A DNA stretch of 32,651 bases from NCBI GenBank assembly GCA_019420345.1, contig JAHZHI010000020.1, positions 1-32,651 on the forward strand, written 5' to 3'. Shown one piece after another: positions 16,495 to 24,591 of this stretch. The stretch's first letter is position 1. Every line of letters starts with the position of its first letter. The position numbers and the translations under genes are program-made. Source of the stretch: Peptococcaceae bacterium. GTDB lineage: Bacteria > Bacillota > Peptococcia > Peptococcales > Peptococcaceae. The notes below the pieces were generated by a model. The model was not told where the DNA came from. It searched no databases and saw only the letters and a program-made list of their open reading frames with translations.

Positions 16495-17859
16495 CTACTT
16501 TTTCCAATTTTCCCTTACAACAAGCGATGGCCGTGTTACAGCCAACGCATTATGAACAACATCTTTTGATAAAGTGGACCCTGCGCCAATGACAGCATTG
16601 TCCCCAATTTCAATTGGCGCAATCAAATTTGAGTTGCTTCCTACAAATACATCATCGCCAATTACAGTTCTATATTTATGCTTTCCATCATAATTACAAG
16701 TAATTGTCCCACAACCAATATTGACACGTGCACCCATATCTGTATCGCCAATATAAGTATGATGAGAAATCTTACTTTCATTGGCAATTTTACTATTTTT
16801 TATCTCTACAAAATTGCCGATCTTAACGTGCTCGCCAATCGTATTTCCTGGACGTAATTGAGCAAATGGGCCAATAGTAGTATGCGCACCAACAACAGAA
16901 TCTTTAATAACCGATTGTTTTACTATAACATGTTCGCCGATTGTTGAATCAGTAATTCGACTTCCTGATTCAATTATCGCATTTCGTTTTATATGAGTGT
17001 GCCCAAAAAGATGAACGTCAGCCTCTAAAAAAACATCTGGTTCTAAAACAACATCATCTTCAATATAAATTGAAGATGGATCTTGCATGCTGATCCCTTG
17101 CAACATCCATTTTTCATTAACCCGTTGTCTAAACAGCATTTCTGCTCGCGCTAACTGAATACGATTATTTACCCCTAGACTTTCATTCGCATCTTTGAGA
17201 ACAAAGGCAGATGTTGGTTCTCCTGCCTCATACGCCATCTTTAAAAGATCCGTTAAGTAAAACTCTCCTTGAGCATTGTTCGTATCCAACTCATTAATCT
17301 TGGCAATTAAAAAAGAAAGTGAAAAGCAATATGTACCAACATTAATTTCTTGAATTTCTTTCTCTTTTAAGCTAGCATCTTTTTCCTCAACAATTCCAAG
17401 AATGCGATCACCATCATGCAAAATACGTCCATATCCTGTCGGATCATCAACAAGAGTTGTCATGACAGTGGCTACATCGCCTCGATTGTTGTGCTGCGCT
17501 AACATATCAGATAAGCTTTCTGCACGCAGTAATGGAGTATCTCCACACGTAATTAAAACAGTTGTATCCTCAAAAACGCCAACATCACTTTTTAAAACTT
17601 TAAGAGCTTCACGAACAGCATGCCCAGTTCCTAGTTGCTGCTCCTGTAAAACAACCTTCACGGAACCATCCAATACTCTTTCTACCTGATCTGCTCCGTG
17701 ACCAACTACAACATATTTATTGGAGATTTCCGCTTGATCAATAGCGTCTAAAACACGAGTGATCATCGGTTTCCCCTGAATGGTATGCAACACTTTTGGG
17801 CACTCGGAACGCATACGTGTACCTTTGCCAGCTGCAAGAACGATTGCGTACTTTTTCAT
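16495..17859 (-). CDS. glmU: Bifunctional UDP-N-acetylglucosamine pyrophosphorylase / glucosamine-1-phosphate acetyltransferase
   Basis: Makes UDP-GlcNAc for peptidoglycan. The N-terminal uridyltransferase has LAAGKGTRM (8-16), QLGTGHAV (75-82) and GDTPLL (106-111). The C-terminal left-handed beta-helix of hexapeptide repeats (about 250-454) has the acetyltransferase histidine segment SHHTYIGD (365-372) and CNYDG. The 454-residue size is typical. The ATG at 17859 follows GGAGG closely; an in-frame GTG at 17871 is itself the ribosome site. It lies 14 bases after ispE in a cell-envelope and nucleotide-precursor operon. Confidence 0.98.
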   Translation of the reverse strand: MKKYAIVLAAGKGTRMRSECPKVLHTIQGKPMITRVLDAIDQAEISNKYVVVGHGADQVERVLDGSVKVVLQEQQLGTGHAVREALKVLKSDVGVFEDTTVLITCGDTPLLRAESLSDMLAQHNNRGDVATVMTTLVDDPTGYGRILHDGDRILGIVEEKDASLKEKEIQEINVGTYCFSLSFLIAKINELDTNNAQGEFYLTDLLKMAYEAGEPTSAFVLKDANESLGVNNRIQLARAEMLFRQRVNEKWMLQGISMQDPSSIYIEDDVVLEPDVFLEADVHLFGHTHIKRNAIIESGSRITDSTIGEHVIVKQSVIKDSVVGAHTTIGPFAQLRPGNTIGEHVKIGNFVEIKNSKIANESKISHHTYIGDTDMGARVNIGCGTITCNYDGKHKYRTVIGDDVFVGSNSNLIAPIEIGDNAVIGAGSTLSKDVVHNALAVTRPSLVVRENWKK

Positions 17860-17873
17860 CCCAACCTCCACAA

Positions 17874-18752
17874 TTAAAAAATTACTCTATCTTTTATTAA
17901 ATCAGAACTACAAGTGGATGTCAAATATACATTAGAAAAGAGGGCTCTAATTTTTTTATAATTTTGCCACGCATCATGTTCTGTCGTATACAACGCAAAT
18001 AATGTTGGCCCACTTCCCGACATAAGGACATGCTGTACACCGCTATCTAAAAGAAGCTGTTTTCTCTTCTTTGTTCTTGAATCAACACGGAAGCTAGGCT
18101 CTTCAAGCGCGTTATATAAATGATTTTCAACAAAAACCGTATCCCCATTATGTACAGCATCACATAATTGAGAAAACAGAGCTTTTTGAGGATGAAGATC
18201 GGATGGCTTGATTTCTTTATATACAGCAGCAGTCGAAACACCATAATCTGCACGAGCCAACAAAACATGCATTTTAGGAAGATCGGTTAAGGAGCGAATT
18301 TTCTCTCCTCTTCCTTCTGCAATAGCCGTCCCACCTTTAATACAAAATGGCACATCAGATCCAATATTTGCGGCCAATTTCATGAGTTCCTGCTCACTCA
18401 AGCCCAAATCAAATAAGATATTACAACCAACAAAAACCGCTGCCGCATCACTACTGCCTCCAGCCATTCCCGCCGATACAGGAATGTTTTTCTTGATCTT
18501 AATCGCCACTGGAGGCATATCAAATTGTTCCTGCAATAACAATGCTGCACGCATTGCCAAATTATTACGATTGTTTGGTACATACATGGAATCCGTAAAT
18601 ACGGAATTTGTTTCCGCTTCACTAATTTCTACAAGATCGTGCAACCGTACTGATTGCATGATCATGCTCACTTCATGATACCCATCTTCTCGTTTTCCAA
18701 TACAATCCAAAAAAATATTGATCTTGCCGTAAGCTTTAACGACAACATGCAT
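17874..18752 (-). CDS. ispE: 4-diphosphocytidyl-2-C-methyl-D-erythritol kinase
   Basis: GHMP kinase of the MEP isoprenoid pathway. The 292 residues show Lys10 in AYGKINIFL, the ATP-binding glycine loop PVSAGMAGGSSDAAA (91-105), the catalytic aspartate Asp133 in GSDVPF, and the C-terminal GHMP motif MSGSGPTLFALY. AAGGAG lies 8 bases before the ATG. It follows the amino-acid permease by 32 bases with no terminator, so the importer and the ispE-glmU-prs-pth set may share one transcript. Its presence shows that the cell uses the MEP rather than only the mevalonate route. Confidence 0.97.
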   Translation of the reverse strand: MHVVVKAYGKINIFLDCIGKREDGYHEVSMIMQSVRLHDLVEISEAETNSVFTDSMYVPNNRNNLAMRAALLLQEQFDMPPVAIKIKKNIPVSAGMAGGSSDAAAVFVGCNILFDLGLSEQELMKLAANIGSDVPFCIKGGTAIAEGRGEKIRSLTDLPKMHVLLARADYGVSTAAVYKEIKPSDLHPQKALFSQLCDAVHNGDTVFVENHLYNALEEPSFRVDSRTKKRKQLLLDSGVQHVLMSGSGPTLFALYTTEHDAWQNYKKIRALFSNVYLTSTCSSDLIKDRVIF

Positions 18753-18784
18753 TTTTCCCGCTCCTTCTAAAATACAAAAGACAA

Positions 18785-19471
18785 TTAAAATCCTTTTTTT
18801 GCTAAACGACGTTCCACAAAACTTAGAAGCGCAGTAATTATCGTAATGAGGAAAAGGTAGATTATTGCTGCTGTTACATACATTTCAAAAGGTTTATACA
18901 GAGAACCTGAGTAAATTTGAGCTGTACGAAGTAAGTCGGTTACTGTGATAGTCGATGCAAGCGCAGTATCTTTAATCAAGCTGATAAATTCATTGCCCAA
19001 CGGTGGAATTAAGCGACGATAGGTCTGCGGAATAATGATCTTTCGCATCGCCAGCCTACGATTCATCCCAAGAGAAAGCGCAGCTTCCATTTGACCAGCG
19101 TCAATTGAAAGAATCCCAGAACGAATAATTTCAGCAATATACGCGCCGCCACAAATACTAATACCAATGATTGCAGCTGTAAAACTATCAAGATCAATCC
19201 CCAATGCCGCAGATAAACCAAAATAAATTAAAAACAGCTGAACCAACAATGGAATGCCACGAAAAATCCATGTATAAAGTTGACCGATCCAATTTAGAAT
19301 TTTAATGCTGCTAATTTTCATTAAAGCAACAATCAATCCAATAATCAACCCAAAAAAGATACTGATAATTGCTAATTCGATTGTTGTTACAGATGCCTTT
19401 AATAAATACGGAAGCGTTTGTGTTACCACACTCCAATCCCAATTTACGGCACCAAACATCATACTACTCAT
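18785..19471 (-). CDS. Polar amino acid ABC importer permease (HisM/GlnP family)
   Basis: Inner-membrane subunit of a type I ABC importer. The 228-residue hydrophobic protein shows the family segments FRGIPLLVQ (about 70-78) and the cytoplasmic EAA loop EAALSLGM (129-136), which contacts the ATPase; several membrane helices are evident. The start is uncertain: the ATG at 19471 lacks well-spaced ribosome binding (AAAGG is 13 bases away), and an ATG at 19462 is 10 bases from AGG. It follows the binding-protein gene across a large hairpin. No ATPase gene is adjacent, so one must be borrowed from elsewhere. The substrate cannot be told. Confidence 0.92.
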   Translation of the reverse strand: MSSMMFGAVNWDWSVVTQTLPYLLKASVTTIELAIISIFFGLIIGLIVALMKISSIKILNWIGQLYTWIFRGIPLLVQLFLIYFGLSAALGIDLDSFTAAIIGISICGGAYIAEIIRSGILSIDAGQMEAALSLGMNRRLAMRKIIIPQTYRRLIPPLGNEFISLIKDTALASTITVTDLLRTAQIYSGSLYKPFEMYVTAAIIYLFLITIITALLSFVERRLAKKGF

Positions 19472-19500
19472 ACCTGAAATACAACCTTTCTTTAGACACA

Positions 19501-19534
19501 CGAATACTCACCCTATTTAACGGGTGAGTATTCG
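19501..19534. repeat. 13-bp perfect hairpin between binding-protein and permease genes
   Basis: Arms CGAATACTCACCC and GGGTGAGTATTCG flank an 8-base loop, starting 11 bases past the binding-protein stop. No U-tract follows on the minus strand, so it is not a standard terminator. A stable hairpin here would protect the upstream binding-protein message from 3' decay and lower permease output, as known for other ABC importer operons. Confidence 0.75.
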
Positions 19535-19545
19535 CAGAATATGTA

Positions 19546-20484
19546 TTAATAATTATTTGCATCCAAACGTGCTTGAGCATCTGCAACCAGAGATTCAGTA
19601 ATGTCAATTCCAATCCATTTCATGGAAATCTCCTTTAATTCTCCACTTACCAGCAATTCATCGACTGCTTTTTGAAGTGCTAATTGCAAATCCCCATCTT
19701 CTTTACGGACAGCAATACCAATTTGGTTAGCTGCTGCGCCATCACTGCTCTCGATGGTTGCCACATCATTATACTTTCCTGTCTCCAACAATTCTACGGA
19801 GCCAAAATTATCAATGGCAAGTGCATCAATTCTCCCATTATCAAGGTCAACAGTAATTTCCGGGAAAGTTTTATATAAGGTCAAATTTTCACCTTCAACA
19901 AACCCCAAAGCTTGCAAATACTTTGCTGCTGTAGAACCTAGCTGTGTTCCTATAACCTTATCCTTGAAATATTCAATATCACTCATTTGATCCTGATTTT
20001 CAGCATCTGCCTTTACAAGAACTTCCTGGCTAGCAACACCATATGGCACAAAGTTTACTTCTTTAACGCGTGTATCCCACATATTCATCCCCGAGATGAT
20101 GACATCAAATTTTTCTGTTTGAAGAGAAGGGACAATAGCATTCCAATCAGCAGGAACAAATTCAAATTCCACGCCTAATTTTTCACCAATCGCCTTAGCC
20201 ATATCAATATCGAAACCTACAATTTCGTCAGTTTCGGCATCATGATAGCCCATTGGAGGATAAGAATCATCAAGACCTGCAGTTATTTTTCCAGCTTTTT
20301 GCACACGTTCCAGAGATCCATCTCCTTTTACTGTTGCCTCCCAAGGATTTTCTGCTTCGATTTGAGTTACATTTGCATCGCTTGATGCGGAAGAAGAATT
20401 TTCGTCACTGCTAGATCCGCAACCAACAATGCCAAGTGCCAAAACTGCTATCAAAGCAGCAGAAATGATCTTATTAAACTTCAT
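19546..20484 (-). CDS. Amino acid ABC importer substrate-binding lipoprotein (SBP family 3)
   Basis: Captures an amino acid outside the membrane. The 312-residue precursor has a lipoprotein signal ending LGIVGC (lipidated Cys22), a Ser/Asp-rich linker (23-45), then the two-lobed family 3 fold. Likely ligand contacts are Arg139 in DTRVKEVNF, which would bind the substrate carboxylate, and Asp225 in ALAIDNF, which would bind the amino group; both are conserved in polar amino acid binders. AGGAGGG lies 6 bases before the ATG. It heads the operon with the permease and likely ispE-glmU-prs-pth. Ligand specificity cannot be read by eye. Confidence 0.94.
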   Translation of the reverse strand: MKFNKIISAALIAVLALGIVGCGSSSDENSSSASSDANVTQIEAENPWEATVKGDGSLERVQKAGKITAGLDDSYPPMGYHDAETDEIVGFDIDMAKAIGEKLGVEFEFVPADWNAIVPSLQTEKFDVIISGMNMWDTRVKEVNFVPYGVASQEVLVKADAENQDQMSDIEYFKDKVIGTQLGSTAAKYLQALGFVEGENLTLYKTFPEITVDLDNGRIDALAIDNFGSVELLETGKYNDVATIESSDGAAANQIGIAVRKEDGDLQLALQKAVDELLVSGELKEISMKWIGIDITESLVADAQARLDANNY

Positions 20485-20516
20485 TTGGAGCCCTCCTATT
20501 TTTTCAACTCAGTAGC

Positions 20517-20545
20517 AGTTTAACATAGTAAAGCATTCATTTCAA
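20517..20545 (-). promoter_or_regulatory. Possible promoter of the amino-acid importer operon
   Basis: Minus strand TTGAAA (20545-20540), 17-base spacer, TAAACT (20522-20517). The -10 matches the consensus at four of six positions. It predicts a leader of about 26 bases, too short for a riboswitch or T-box. The rest of the gap up to the tRNA-Arg promoter shows nothing recognisable. Confidence 0.4.
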
Positions 20546-20597
20546 CAGAAATCAACAACAATCTTCATAAAATCATCACATAATGCCTATTTTATAT

Positions 20598-20626
20598 TTT
20601 ACAAAACAAAAAAATTCAGCTATACT
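20598..20626 (+). promoter_or_regulatory. Promoter of tRNA-Arg
   Basis: TTTACA (20598-20603), exactly 17 bases, TATACT (20621-20626). The predicted start near 20633 is about 13 bases ahead of the mature tRNA 5' end. The spacing is ideal, and five of six positions match in each hexamer. Confidence 0.75.
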
Positions 20627-20645
20627 ATTGATGTAAATTTCAGAT

Positions 20646-20717
20646 ACGCCTGTAGCTCAGTGGATAGAGCGCCGCCCTCCGGAGGCGGGTGCGTAGGTTC
20701 GATTCCTATCAGGCGTG
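20646..20717 (+). tRNA. tRNA-Arg, anticodon CCG
   Basis: A full cloverleaf can be drawn: acceptor ACGCCTG/CAGGCGT, D-stem GCTC/GAGC, anticodon stem CCGCC/GGCGG with loop CTCCGGA (anticodon CCG, reads CGG), short variable loop, T-arm GTAGG-TTCGATT-CCTAT, discriminator G. The 3' CCA is not encoded (CTA follows), so it must be added enzymatically. Confidence 0.96.
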
Positions 20718-20725
20718 CTAAAGCA

Positions 20726-20755
20726 AAAGGATCGCTTGTCGGTCCTTTATTTTTT
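20726..20755 (+). terminator. Terminator after tRNA-Arg, directly before the exporter genes
   Basis: Nine-bp stem AAAGGATCG/CGGTCCTTT (one G-U) with a 5-base loop, then ATTTTTT. It lies 8 bases after the tRNA and its U-tract ends 17 bases before the exporter start codon. Confidence 0.8.
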
Positions 20756-20772
20756 GTATTGAAAGGATTCCA

Positions 20773-22485
20773 ATGTCTATTATTACTCAAGCAGCAAAAA
20801 GCAACCGATTTACTATTATTCTTGCCATTCTTTGCATGTCAGTTAGCCTTGTAGCTGATCTTATGATTCCTTGGCTGCTTCAAATTCTCATCGATAATGG
20901 CATCACAGAACATAGTGCAGAAACAATCCAACAAACTGGCATTCAAATGTTGACAGTTACAATAATCAGTCTTATATCCTGTACCCTCGCATACTATTTT
21001 TCTGCTAACTCAACAGCAAAGATCGGTGAGTTTTTATGCAAAAAGTTATATACCCATATACTTTCCCTTCCTTATGAAACATTTAATTCTGTCAGCGCTT
21101 CAACATTAATCACGCGTCTAACAAATGACATTTTACAAATTCAAAACATGTTTCTTATGGTACAACGCATCGCCATCGGGCTTCCCATTTCCTTTATAAT
21201 TGGCTTAATTCTCTCTATTCAACTTAGCCCCAGTCTTTCACTTACATATTTGATCACCATTCCTTTGCTTTGCTTAAACATTGGGAGTTTTGTCCGTTTT
21301 TCAGCAAAATATTTTCCTAAAATCCAATCCACTCTTGATTCAATCAATTTAAATGCTCAAGAAATGTTAATAGGCGTGATGACGATCAAGGGATTAGGCG
21401 CCACAAAAATAATCATCAATCGATTCCGAATTATTAATGATCAATTGTTCAACCTCAATCTCACCATCCAAAAACGGTTTAGCATCGTTGCTCCGACCTC
21501 AATGATTATTTTCAATGAAGCAATTGCTGTCATACTTTGTCTTGGATTCTTTGGTTTTACCTCTGATATTGGCAAACTGATTGCTTTTATTTCATACTCC
21601 ATGCAAATTCTTAGCTGCGTAACACGAGCCTCTAACGTTCTCACTCAAATTACACGTGCACAAGCATCCATCCAGCGAATTAAAAAAGTTTTTAACCTTC
21701 CTATACAAACCGAAATTAACACACCCATTCTTCCTAACGGCTGGACAATTGAGGTGAAAAATTTATGCTATCACTTTCCTAACGCAAAACAATTTCAAAT
21801 ATATAACGTTTGCTGCCAAATTCCATTCAACCAGCGAGTTGGCATCGTAGGTTTACCCGGATCTGGAAAAACACTTTTTTTAAATGCCATTTCAGGCTTA
21901 CTTGATAATATTCAAGGAGATATATTATATGAAGGTATTCCCCTTCAACATATTCCTCGTAAATGGTTAATGAAAAATATCGGATATGTCCAACAAAATG
22001 CAACTATTCTGGCTGGTACCATTCGTGATAATTTATTACTAGGCAACCCCAATCTTTCAATGTCAGAAATCACGAAAGCACTTGATAATGCAATGGCCTC
22101 CGAACTTTACCTATCAGATAAGAAGTCCATCGAACACGCCATCCTTCAACGCGGGCATGACCTATCCGGAGGACAAAAACAACGCTTATCTATTGCACGC
22201 ATTCTTGCATTGCAACCCAAAATACTTATTCTCGACGACAGCACCAGCGCACTCGACCATGAGACGGAAAAAGCCTTTTTCTCTCAACTTGACGCGATGC
22301 GCCCTCAAACACAAATTATTGTTTCGCAGCGTTTATCAACTTTACGAAAATGCGACACCATATTTCTTTTTGATCGAGGAGAAATTGTTGCTCAAGGAAC
22401 CCACACAGAACTAATTTCATCTAGTTCACTTTATGAAATGATTCTCGGTGATCAAATGATTGAGGAGGCACTTAATGAACAATAA
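20773..22485 (+). CDS. Heterodimeric ABC exporter subunit with degenerate ATP site (TM287/BmrC/LmrC-like)
   Basis: Half-transporter of 570 residues: N-terminal six-helix exporter domain (about 1-300), then a nucleotide-binding domain with Walker A GLPGSGKT (360-367), intact LSGGQ (464-468) and Walker B ILILDD (484-489). Asp489 replaces the catalytic glutamate and Gln519 replaces the switch histidine (VSQRLST). These two changes mark the non-hydrolysing half of heterodimeric exporters of the TM287/288, BmrCD and LmrCD group; drug export is known for several, but the substrate here is unknown. AAGGA precedes the ATG by 5 bases. The partner gene overlaps by 11 bases. There is no room for a usual promoter between the tRNA-Arg terminator and this gene. 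Confidence 0.93.
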   Translation: MSIITQAAKSNRFTIILAILCMSVSLVADLMIPWLLQILIDNGITEHSAETIQQTGIQMLTVTIISLISCTLAYYFSANSTAKIGEFLCKKLYTHILSLPYETFNSVSASTLITRLTNDILQIQNMFLMVQRIAIGLPISFIIGLILSIQLSPSLSLTYLITIPLLCLNIGSFVRFSAKYFPKIQSTLDSINLNAQEMLIGVMTIKGLGATKIIINRFRIINDQLFNLNLTIQKRFSIVAPTSMIIFNEAIAVILCLGFFGFTSDIGKLIAFISYSMQILSCVTRASNVLTQITRAQASIQRIKKVFNLPIQTEINTPILPNGWTIEVKNLCYHFPNAKQFQIYNVCCQIPFNQRVGIVGLPGSGKTLFLNAISGLLDNIQGDILYEGIPLQHIPRKWLMKNIGYVQQNATILAGTIRDNLLLGNPNLSMSEITKALDNAMASELYLSDKKSIEHAILQRGHDLSGGQKQRLSIARILALQPKILILDDSTSALDHETEKAFFSQLDAMRPQTQIIVSQRLSTLRKCDTIFLFDRGEIVAQGTHTELISSSSLYEMILGDQMIEEALNEQ

Positions 22486-24220
22486 TTTTTTTCAGCTTTC
22501 TACTAAACATACGCTTTCCCGCCTTTGGTCAGTACTAAAACCAAATAAATTATATTTAATTATTTCAATTCTAATGAGTATATCCGTATCTGCGATCATG
22601 CTCTATGCAATGCAACGCGTTGGAGTAATTGTTGACCTCATTCTTTCAGGCACCATAACCATTGTTTTTTTAACGCAAATCCTCATTTTATTTTTCTTAT
22701 TTGCCGCAATATCAGTAGTCACTTTAATTCAGATATATACAATGGCCATTGTTGGTCAACGATTAGCAAATGATTTACGCTACATGCTCTTTTCAAAAAT
22801 TACTGTTTTGCCAATGTCATACTTCGACACGCATACCACTGGAGATTTGATGAGTCGAATGACCAATGATATTGACCAAATCAATACCTCCTTCTCCGAT
22901 AATTTCACATCGCTTATCGAAGCAATCGTCAATGTCATAGGAACATTCTTAGCTATGGCCTTATTATCCGTCAAACTTACACTTTGGGCAGCCTTAGTGT
23001 TCCCATTATTTTTCATTCTAACCGCGATTGTATCTCAAATATCAAAGCGATTATTTTCACGATACCAATTCGCTCTGGGCGAAATGAATACCTATATTGA
23101 AGAAAAGCTATCCGCACAAAACATGCTCATGTTATTTGATTATAAATCACGCAATCTGCAAAAGTTTAATGTGATCAATGAAAACGTCAGCTCAACTTAT
23201 GCCGCCGCGCAAACCTCTTCTGTTATGGCCCCTATTATGACTTTCATCAATCATCTTATATATGTCATTATTGCCATCATTGGAGGATTAAGCATTATAA
23301 ATGGTGACGCTTTAACAGTAGGCACCTTGTTCACATTTTTACTATACATGCGTAGATTTGCAACGCCGCTCAATCAGCTAGCCTCTATCTATAATGCTTT
23401 TCAAGCAACGGTTTCTGCTTCTGCCCGTATCTTTAGTGTATTAGATGAATTCACAGAAAAAGAAGCTCTCGGATATAACAGAAAACATTCTTTTCCTTCT
23501 GAAAACACTATTACATTTGACCACGTTTCTTTTTCTTATAATACACACCTTGTTTTGCACGACATTTCTCTGAAGCTTCCCGAAAAGAAAACCATTGCAA
23601 TTGTTGGTGCAACCGGTGCTGGCAAAACTACGCTCACAAATCTTTTGCTCAGTTACTATTTGCCATCATCAGGCAAAATTCTCATTGGAGATGTCGACCT
23701 TTCAACAATATCTCTTGACGAAATTCACCGACATATTGGTGTAATGCCGCAACAGCCTATGATCTTTGATGCATCAATTCTAGAAAATATTGGGTTAGGC
23801 AATCCGGCATCAAGTATGGAAGAAATTATACAAGCCAGTAAAATTACCGGTTTTCATCAAATTGTAAGCGAGCTACCAGATAGTTATGAAACTGTTCTCC
23901 ATGACCAAGGAGCAACACTCTCGCAAGGTCAACGCCAGCTTTTGGCAATCACACGTGCATTATTGAGTCAAAATGATATTCTCATTCTCGATGAAGCGAC
24001 CTCATCATTAGACTCTCATACAGAAGCAATTGTCCAAAAAGCCTTTTCTCAACTAATGGAACAAAAAACATTATTGATCATTGCACATCGCCTATCAACG
24101 ATAAAAAATGCCGATTTTATTGTTGTAATGAAGCAAGGAAATCTGGTTGAAGCTGGTACGCATGCAGAATTGCTTCAACAGAAAGGATATTATCACCGAC
24201 TCTACACAAGTCAGTTTTAA
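22475..24220 (+). CDS. Heterodimeric ABC exporter subunit with canonical ATPase residues (TM288/BmrD/LmrD-like)
   Basis: Partner half-transporter of 581 residues: exporter membrane domain (about 20-315), then Walker A GATGAGKT (378-385), a variant signature LSQGQ (482-486), Walker B LILDEATSSLD with the catalytic glutamate at about 507, and switch histidine at about 538 (IIAHRLST). The variant signature faces the degenerate half of its partner, and its good Walker B/His pair with the partner's intact LSGGQ, giving one active and one degenerate site. The ATG at 22475 has GAGGAGG 6 bases upstream and overlaps the end of the partner gene by 11 bases, so the two are coupled. Confidence 0.94.
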   Translation: MNNNFFQLSTKHTLSRLWSVLKPNKLYLIISILMSISVSAIMLYAMQRVGVIVDLILSGTITIVFLTQILILFFLFAAISVVTLIQIYTMAIVGQRLANDLRYMLFSKITVLPMSYFDTHTTGDLMSRMTNDIDQINTSFSDNFTSLIEAIVNVIGTFLAMALLSVKLTLWAALVFPLFFILTAIVSQISKRLFSRYQFALGEMNTYIEEKLSAQNMLMLFDYKSRNLQKFNVINENVSSTYAAAQTSSVMAPIMTFINHLIYVIIAIIGGLSIINGDALTVGTLFTFLLYMRRFATPLNQLASIYNAFQATVSASARIFSVLDEFTEKEALGYNRKHSFPSENTITFDHVSFSYNTHLVLHDISLKLPEKKTIAIVGATGAGKTTLTNLLLSYYLPSSGKILIGDVDLSTISLDEIHRHIGVMPQQPMIFDASILENIGLGNPASSMEEIIQASKITGFHQIVSELPDSYETVLHDQGATLSQGQRQLLAITRALLSQNDILILDEATSSLDSHTEAIVQKAFSQLMEQKTLLIIAHRLSTIKNADFIVVMKQGNLVEAGTHAELLQQKGYYHRLYTSQF

Positions 24221-24231
24221 CATAACATGAT

Positions 24232-24249
24232 GCATTTCCACGGAAATGC
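24232..24249. repeat. Short inverted repeat downstream of the exporter genes
   Basis: GCATTTCC-AC-GGAAATGC, which would fold as a 7-bp stem with a CACG loop, 11 bases past the exporter stop. There is no U-tract. The remaining 60 or so bases before the terminator at 24314 show nothing I recognise. Confidence 0.4.
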
Positions 24250-24313
24250 TGCAATAATTGAGTCACTTAAATCTGATCACCCTCTTTTTTCAACACATTA
24301 TTCACTTCAATAT

Positions 24314-24360
24314 AAAAAACGTTCATGGTATACAAAAGCCGTATACCATGAACGTTTTTT
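24314..24360. terminator. Bidirectional terminator with a 20-bp perfect stem
   Basis: The arms AAAAAACGTTCATGGTATAC and GTATACCATGAACGTTTTTT flank a 7-base loop. U-runs end the stem in both directions, so it can close the exporter genes (plus) and the ligA-gatCAB-deoC-ydbC operon (minus). The ydbC stop codon touches the edge of the stem. Confidence 0.9.
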
Positions 24361-24581
24361 TATAAGGCGAGTTCATTTAAGATGTCTTTCAATGCTGAAA
24401 CTTCTTCTGCACTTAAAGTAACTCCTTTTCCCATTCGGCTATGATCCGGAGCCCATTCTCTAAGATCATATTTTGCTGGACGATCATTCCAACTAACAAG
24501 ATTGAGTTCTTTATTCCAACCACGACTGCTGGTCGAAAGAACAGCAATGTGTTCTGTAATTTCATATTTGATGTCTGCCAT
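24360..24581 (-). CDS. YdbC family protein (PC4-like ssDNA/RNA-binding fold)
   Basis: A 73-residue protein matching the YdbC family (eukaryotic PC4 / transcriptional coactivator p15 fold), for which single-stranded nucleic acid binding has been shown in one lactococcal member. Family features seen are an ITEHIAVLSTSSRGW start, KELNLVSWND, KYDLREWAPDH and GKGVTLS, then a C-terminal helix that usually forms the dimer. GGAG lies 6 bases before the ATG. It is the last gene of the ligA operon, 10 bases after deoC. Its cellular job is not well established. Confidence 0.85.
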   Translation of the reverse strand: MADIKYEITEHIAVLSTSSRGWNKELNLVSWNDRPAKYDLREWAPDHSRMGKGVTLSAEEVSALKDILNELAL

Positions 24582-24591
24582 TTCTATCTCC

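Noticed and set aside
20485..20597. Riboswitch or T-box ahead of the amino-acid importer
   Set aside because: The predicted leader is only about 26 bases and I see no conserved T-box or aptamer elements.
20660..20854. Open frame running from inside tRNA-Arg into the exporter gene
   Set aside because: It starts within the tRNA and continues out of frame in the exporter; I saw no ribosome site, so it is not a credible leader peptide.
24232..24249. Inverted repeat as a terminator for the exporter genes
   Set aside because: There is no U-tract; the 20-bp stem at 24314-24360 is the real terminator.
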